A stretch of 17,573 nucleotides of DNA, from assembly GCA_048498995.1 (NCBI GenBank), contig JBEHWX010000116.1:1-17573 (forward strand), read 5' to 3'. Shown piece by piece: positions 13,925 to 17,573 of this stretch. The translations under genes and the position numbers were made by a program. Within the stretch, counting starts at the first letter, position 1; every line of letters begins with the position of its first letter. The notes beneath the pieces were generated by a model. It was not told where the DNA came from and made no database searches. It saw only the letters and a program-made list of their open reading frames with translations. The DNA comes from JBEHWX01 sp048498995. GTDB lineage: Bacteria > Bacteroidota > Ignavibacteria > OLB7.

Positions 13925-14449
13925 ATGGTGACGTTCATTTCTCAACGGAGTCCGGGGACCACATGGATTTCGTGGGGAAAACGACGGCGAATCATAATTC
14001 TCTTCGGCGCGGCGCTTGCCGTGCTCTGCCTCCTGCCGGCCGCGGTGGCGGCACAGGCCGTGGTTGTTACTGGGACCAACAACCTCAGCTTCGGCACGCT
14101 GTTCAGATCGAACAGCAGAACGGTCGATGAGGGATCCTCCTCGGCCGCCCGGTTCACGGTTACCGGACGAAAAAACCGAAAGGTCAGGCTCACGGTCACA
14201 AGGACCAATATGACGCGTGGGTCGGCCTCATTGACGCTCGGCATTACCAATGCCGATTGTGCATTCAGTTTCGACGGGACTAGCTGGACGAATTTTTCGA
14301 CCGGAACGCTGTATCACGATACCCGGTTCCCGAATGTCGGAGGGACACCGACGATCTATGTCCGGGTAGGTGGATCGACGTCGACGACGTCGAAGCAACA
14401 GCGTGGAACATATACCGGCTCCGTGACGCTTGCGGCAGTATATAACTGA
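13925..14449 (+). CDS. DUF4402-like fimbrial subunit 4
   Basis: This 174-residue protein has a long basic n-region (KRRR at 19-22), a hydrophobic core and a cleavage site near VAA|QA at about 43. Mature sequence starts AVVVTGTNNLSFGTLFRSN, then ARFTVTGRKNRKVRLTVTR, DCAFSFDGTSWTNF (111-124) with the only mature cysteine at 112, IYVRVGG and QQRGTYTGSVTLAAVYN at the very end. It is the closest in plan to subunits 2 and 3, minus the loops. The mature lead-in is only 8-9 residues, the shortest of the four. A perfect TTGACA (13902-13907) lies upstream with TATGGT overlapping the ATG, so either the promoter resemblance is chance or the start is slightly downstream. I infer a minor fibre subunit, adjacent to the usher gene. 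Confidence 0.78.
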   Translation: MVTFISQRSPGTTWISWGKRRRIIILFGAALAVLCLLPAAVAAQAVVVTGTNNLSFGTLFRSNSRTVDEGSSSAARFTVTGRKNRKVRLTVTRTNMTRGSASLTLGITNADCAFSFDGTSWTNFSTGTLYHDTRFPNVGGTPTIYVRVGGSTSTTSKQQRGTYTGSVTLAAVYN

Positions 14450-14497
14450 AGCGTCGCGCGAGACAGACGAAATGAGTTCGGTTGCATCATTCTGGAC

Positions 14498-17146
14498 GTG
14501 AGGCAACTTTCGATCATCATAGCGTTCATGCTGTTTTTCTGCGCGGGCATTGCCCTCGCAGGGGGCGGCCTTGATCCGACCGGGAAGGAGGAGCGTGGTG
14601 CCACGTTCGAATCCGTGGTCGATCTTGAGTCTATTGCGCCCTCGGACGAAGGCGTGATCCAGATCGATATTCCCGGCATCGGCTCCCGTGACTTTCTCTC
14701 GCGGTTCGTCGGCGATACCCTCTTTCTGCCGTACATGACGTTCTGCGACTTCCTCCGCATCCCCATCAACGTCTCTCCCGATTACCTCGAGCTTTCAGGC
14801 CAGATGCCGCTCGGACAGCCGTTCGAGATCTCGCGTCTTTCGAGCACCGCGCGCTCCGGCCGGACCGATGTGTTCGTGCCGCCGACCGCGATCCGCGTGG
14901 CCCGCGGCGAGGTGTATGTCGAGCAGAGCTTCCTGCTGAAGGTGCTGAACCTCCAGGCCACCTACGACACCATGGAGCTGAAGCTCCGCCTGGTGCCGGA
15001 CGAGAAGATCCCCGCCCTCCAGTGGAAGAAGAGCGCCGACAAATACGCCGCGCTCGCCTACGAGGAGGAGCCGGGAATGGCGCCGCCGGAAGCGGATGTC
15101 GAACGGCATTTCCTCGGCAATCCGGTGATCGACTGGAACCTGAACCATCAGGCCGCGCGCTCCTCGCAGGCGACGAACGCCAACTTCAGGGTCGGCACCG
15201 AGCTCCTGTTCGGCACGCTCGAGTTGAACAGCTCCTTCAATGCGATGAATTTCAAGAAGGAGTCGTTCCAGGGAAGGTTGAACAACTGGGCGTGGCGCTA
15301 TTTCATGCCGACCTTCAGCCCGATCCGCCAGATCGGCGTGGGGCACATGGCGATCGGCAGTCGCGACTATTACACCGCGGAAGTTTCCAATGTCCCGCTG
15401 ACGCCGCGCAGCGGTTTCGCCATTCACGACATCCGCGGACAGACCCAGGCCGGATGGACCGTCGAGCTCTACGACGGGGCACGCCTGGTGGACGTTACCA
15501 CGGCCGACTCCGCCGGCAGATATGATTTCCGCGTTCCGGTCGGCTACGGCACGGTGGACCGCACGCTCCGCTTCGTCGGCCCCTATGGCGAGTCGATGAC
15601 CGAGCAGCGGCGCATCCAGCTCAATCCGCAGATGGTGCCCGAGGGGGAGATCGAGTATTCGACCCGCGTCGGCATCGAAAAGTTCGACCCGACCGCGCCG
15701 GTTGCCGCCGAGGGACGTCTCACGCTCGGCATCTCCTCCACGCTGTCGATCGGCGTGGAAGGGATGATGGCAACCTCGAGCATCAAGAGCTTCTCGAAGG
15801 ATAGCGTCGACCCGGCGGCCTTCGCGAATCTCTGGTTCGGCGACGCCGGCTCGATGACCGTGTCGGCCAATCCGATCAAGGGCTTCGGCAAGCTCGACTA
15901 CTATACGATCGCTTCCGAGGGATGGTCCGGACGTGTGGAGCTGGACTCCGTGGCGTTCAACGGCTCGCGCTTCATCGCGCAGGCCATCGCCGCCGTGCCG
16001 GTCGGATCGTGGACGCCGAGCGTGATCGTGCGCATGGCCAAGGACGACTTCGGATATGCCCCGGAGATCACGCCCGGCATCTCGATGGCGCTCTGGGGGG
16101 TGAACCTGATCGGCACCGTGCGCACGCAGTTCCCGTATCTGCGCACCGCGACGAGCCTGATCGATCCCCAGCGCGAGAGGAAGCTGACCGCCTACACGAA
16201 TCTCCGAGCGATCTTCCCCACCTCGATGGGGGCGATCTTCAATCTCGACCTCGATTACGACTGGAACGCCCGGCGCATGCCGAGGCTCGATCTTTCGGTC
16301 TATCATCGGGTGCTTCCCGGCCTCGGCGTCAACCTCAGCTACTCGCTCGCCGACATCACCAAGGTGACCTGGCACAGCGTCTCGAATGGGCAGCTTCGCC
16401 TGCAGTTCGATGTGGACCTGAAGCAGAGCAAGGCGATCATCTCGGGCGGGCAGCAGGGGGGCGAGTTCTCCGGCTATCTGATGGCGCAGGGTTCGGCGAT
16501 GATCTCGCCGATGGGCGTGGTTACCACCCCGACCTACGCCCTCGGCCAGTCGGCCATCCTCGTCAAGCCGTTCCACGACACGAATCAGAACGGCGTGCGG
16601 GATGCCAACGAAGATTATCTCGATCCGATCACCTGCACGATCTCGCAGGGACGCAACTCGATGGTCTCCCCGGACGGCTCGTTCACCGGCCTGGTCGCCA
16701 ACTCGCAGTGGGTGCTCGAGGTCGATCGGTGGACGTTCGCCGATCAGGGAATCTTCCCGACCAAGACCCGCTTCAGCGTCTTCACCACGCCGAGCTCGCT
16801 CCAGGTGATCGAGGTTGCGTGCGTCGAGGGCTTCGACGTGCTCGGCACCTGCAAGGTCGAGGAAGGGACGACCGCCTCCGGTAAGAAGATGGACTTCGGC
16901 GGTCTGCTCAACGGACTCCGCGTTCAGCTGGTTTCCTCCACCAACGGCGCGGTGTTCGACGGCGAAGTCTTCTCCGACGGTTCGATCTTCATTCCGGGCG
17001 TCTGCGCCGGCGAGTATCGCGTGGTGCTCGATCAGAACCAGCTTGCCTCGCGTCGTCTGGCGATGCTCTCCACGAGCGATCAGATCACGCTGAACTCCGA
17101 GAACCATCGGATGCCGACGATCCTGCTCCAGCGCGTGGCGCGCTGA
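14498..17146 (+). CDS. Divergent fimbrial outer-membrane usher
   Basis: This 882-residue protein has a signal peptide ending ALA|G at about 22. Residues 25-~150 form a small N-terminal domain, followed by a charged linker (about 178-205). From about 206 come alternating strands expected of the usher barrel. Residues 310-375 match the usher plug: GWTVELYDGARLVDVTTADS, GRYDFRVPVGYG, and FVGPYGESMTEQRRIQ, with the conserved Gly-Pro-x-Gly. The barrel resumes with MVPEGEIEYSTRVG. The C-terminal part (about 690-882) has two beta domains: one with DTNQNGVRDANED (694-706), a calcium-binding-like loop, and a carboxypeptidase-regulatory-like one near the end. Ushers secrete and polymerise chaperone-bound subunits; about 800-880 residues is normal. 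GTG 14498-14500 is taken as the start because the signal begins there, though no Shine-Dalgarno is seen. Similarity to proteobacterial FimD/PapC is at pattern level only. Confidence 0.75.
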   Translation: MRQLSIIIAFMLFFCAGIALAGGGLDPTGKEERGATFESVVDLESIAPSDEGVIQIDIPGIGSRDFLSRFVGDTLFLPYMTFCDFLRIPINVSPDYLELSGQMPLGQPFEISRLSSTARSGRTDVFVPPTAIRVARGEVYVEQSFLLKVLNLQATYDTMELKLRLVPDEKIPALQWKKSADKYAALAYEEEPGMAPPEADVERHFLGNPVIDWNLNHQAARSSQATNANFRVGTELLFGTLELNSSFNAMNFKKESFQGRLNNWAWRYFMPTFSPIRQIGVGHMAIGSRDYYTAEVSNVPLTPRSGFAIHDIRGQTQAGWTVELYDGARLVDVTTADSAGRYDFRVPVGYGTVDRTLRFVGPYGESMTEQRRIQLNPQMVPEGEIEYSTRVGIEKFDPTAPVAAEGRLTLGISSTLSIGVEGMMATSSIKSFSKDSVDPAAFANLWFGDAGSMTVSANPIKGFGKLDYYTIASEGWSGRVELDSVAFNGSRFIAQAIAAVPVGSWTPSVIVRMAKDDFGYAPEITPGISMALWGVNLIGTVRTQFPYLRTATSLIDPQRERKLTAYTNLRAIFPTSMGAIFNLDLDYDWNARRMPRLDLSVYHRVLPGLGVNLSYSLADITKVTWHSVSNGQLRLQFDVDLKQSKAIISGGQQGGEFSGYLMAQGSAMISPMGVVTTPTYALGQSAILVKPFHDTNQNGVRDANEDYLDPITCTISQGRNSMVSPDGSFTGLVANSQWVLEVDRWTFADQGIFPTKTRFSVFTTPSSLQVIEVACVEGFDVLGTCKVEEGTTASGKKMDFGGLLNGLRVQLVSSTNGAVFDGEVFSDGSIFIPGVCAGEYRVVLDQNQLASRRLAMLSTSDQITLNSENHRMPTILLQRVAR

Positions 17147-17460
17147 TCCGGATTCATCATCTCCTCTCCCCTTCTTCCAGTTTTTTCGTGTCCGGTGATG
17201 CTCGGGCGATGGCAACGTGCGCTGCCCTCCCGCGGCGGCATCGTACATCCGCGTTCGAGCATTCCGAGCTCATGCCCGGGACACCGATGATGTATCGTGG
17301 CTCGCGTGGATATGAGGTGGCGCATGTCAGCCATCGAAATATTCTCGGGCAAGCGGATCGGCCATGGCCGCCCGCCGTCGCAAACCCTCGTAGGGGCGGC
17401 CCCCGTGGCCGCCCAGCCGTCTGCCGAAGAGCACGCACCGAAGAGCGCACGCTGAAGACG
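17147..17460. other. Downstream region without a gene
   Basis: No credible coding frame is present in the 314 bp after the usher stop. A run of six T (17182-17187) follows a pyrimidine-rich stretch but no stem precedes it, so I do not call a terminator. Near the right end lies a palindrome (annotated separately), then short degenerate GAAGAGC-type repetitions leading into the 14-bp array. Confidence 0.5.
17394..17414. repeat. GC-rich palindrome, REP-like
   Basis: GGGCGGCC (17394-17401) and GGCCGCCC (17407-17414) are perfect 8-bp arms around the 5-nt loop CCCGT. The surrounding GTAGGGGCGG...CCGCCC wording resembles short palindromic intergenic elements found in many high-GC genomes. It could be a dispersed repeat or a transcription-end hairpin for the fimbrial operon. 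Only one copy is in this window, so dispersal is untested. Confidence 0.55.
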
Positions 17461-17573
17461 TGCGGCTACCGAGATGCGGCTACCGAGATGCGGCTACCGA
17501 GATGCGGCTACCGAGATGCGGCTACCGAGATGCGGCTACCGAGATGCGGCTACCGAGATGCGGCTACCGAGAT
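17461..17573. repeat. 14-bp tandem repeat array reaching the window edge
   Basis: The unit TGCGGCTACCGAGA is repeated eight times without a single mismatch (17461-17572), and the next base matches a ninth copy. The array is therefore cut by the window end and its true length is unknown. There are no spacers, so it is not CRISPR. Fourteen is not a multiple of three, so coding use is unlikely. Confidence 0.97.

Noticed and set aside
14472..14501. Nine-codon ORF whose TGA overlaps the usher GTG
   Set aside because: Too short to support as a gene; no ribosome site. It could couple translation, but nothing in the sequence shows that.
14795..17248. An 817-codon minus-strand open frame opposite the usher
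   Set aside because: The usher has a signal peptide and plug motifs; the antisense frame is His/Arg/Asp/Gly-rich and lacks any recognisable domain.
17461..17573. CRISPR array
   Set aside because: Units abut directly with no spacers and are only 14 bp long.

Overview
The window is high-GC bacterial DNA from a Gram-negative-type (diderm) organism. It encodes an outer-membrane usher with a periplasmic chaperone, two small lipoproteins with lipoboxes, and a heptosyltransferase-type GT9 enzyme. The mix of DUF1800, DUF2723/GT117, BON lipoprotein, DedA and DUF4402 proteins fits the Gemmatimonadota/Eisenbacteria side of the FCB group better than a proteobacterium. That placement is inference from gene content, because no marker gene here settles it.

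Layout. 1-1506 (minus): a DUF1800 protein whose C-terminus runs off the left edge. 1952-4487 (minus): GT9 glycosyltransferase, a shortened DnaJ/CbpA-type co-chaperone, and a small thioredoxin. 4612-5267 (plus): two lipoproteins, one almost pure Gly/Thr and one with a BON domain. 5332-5365: a strong UUCG hairpin between convergent units. 5406-7525 (minus): ruvC, then a DedA membrane protein, then a secreted or anchored protein with a Gln/Ser/Pro repeat linker. 7752-9803 (plus): a DUF2723 (GT117/TMEM260-like) multi-pass membrane protein. 10150-10611 (plus): a MarR-family regulator, ending in a 13-bp tandem repeat.

11040-17146 (plus) is the most interesting part. It is a compact chaperone-usher fimbrial locus in the order major DUF4402 subunit, PapD-like chaperone, three more DUF4402-like subunits, usher. 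The first subunit has a Shine-Dalgarno 5 nt from its start and is followed by a 15-bp-stem hairpin, which suggests it is made in excess. The other three subunits form their own subfamily. Each has a shorter mature N-terminus and a single cysteine at an equivalent place, and one ends in an Asp/His/Gly/Trp-rich tail. The expected pathway is Sec export, capture by the chaperone, and assembly through the usher into a surface fibre.

The right end (17147-17573) has no gene. It holds a GC-rich palindrome and then a 14-bp tandem array that continues past the window. Several very long open frames opposite the real genes (for example opposite the DUF2723 and usher genes) are shadows caused by the high GC and are not annotated.
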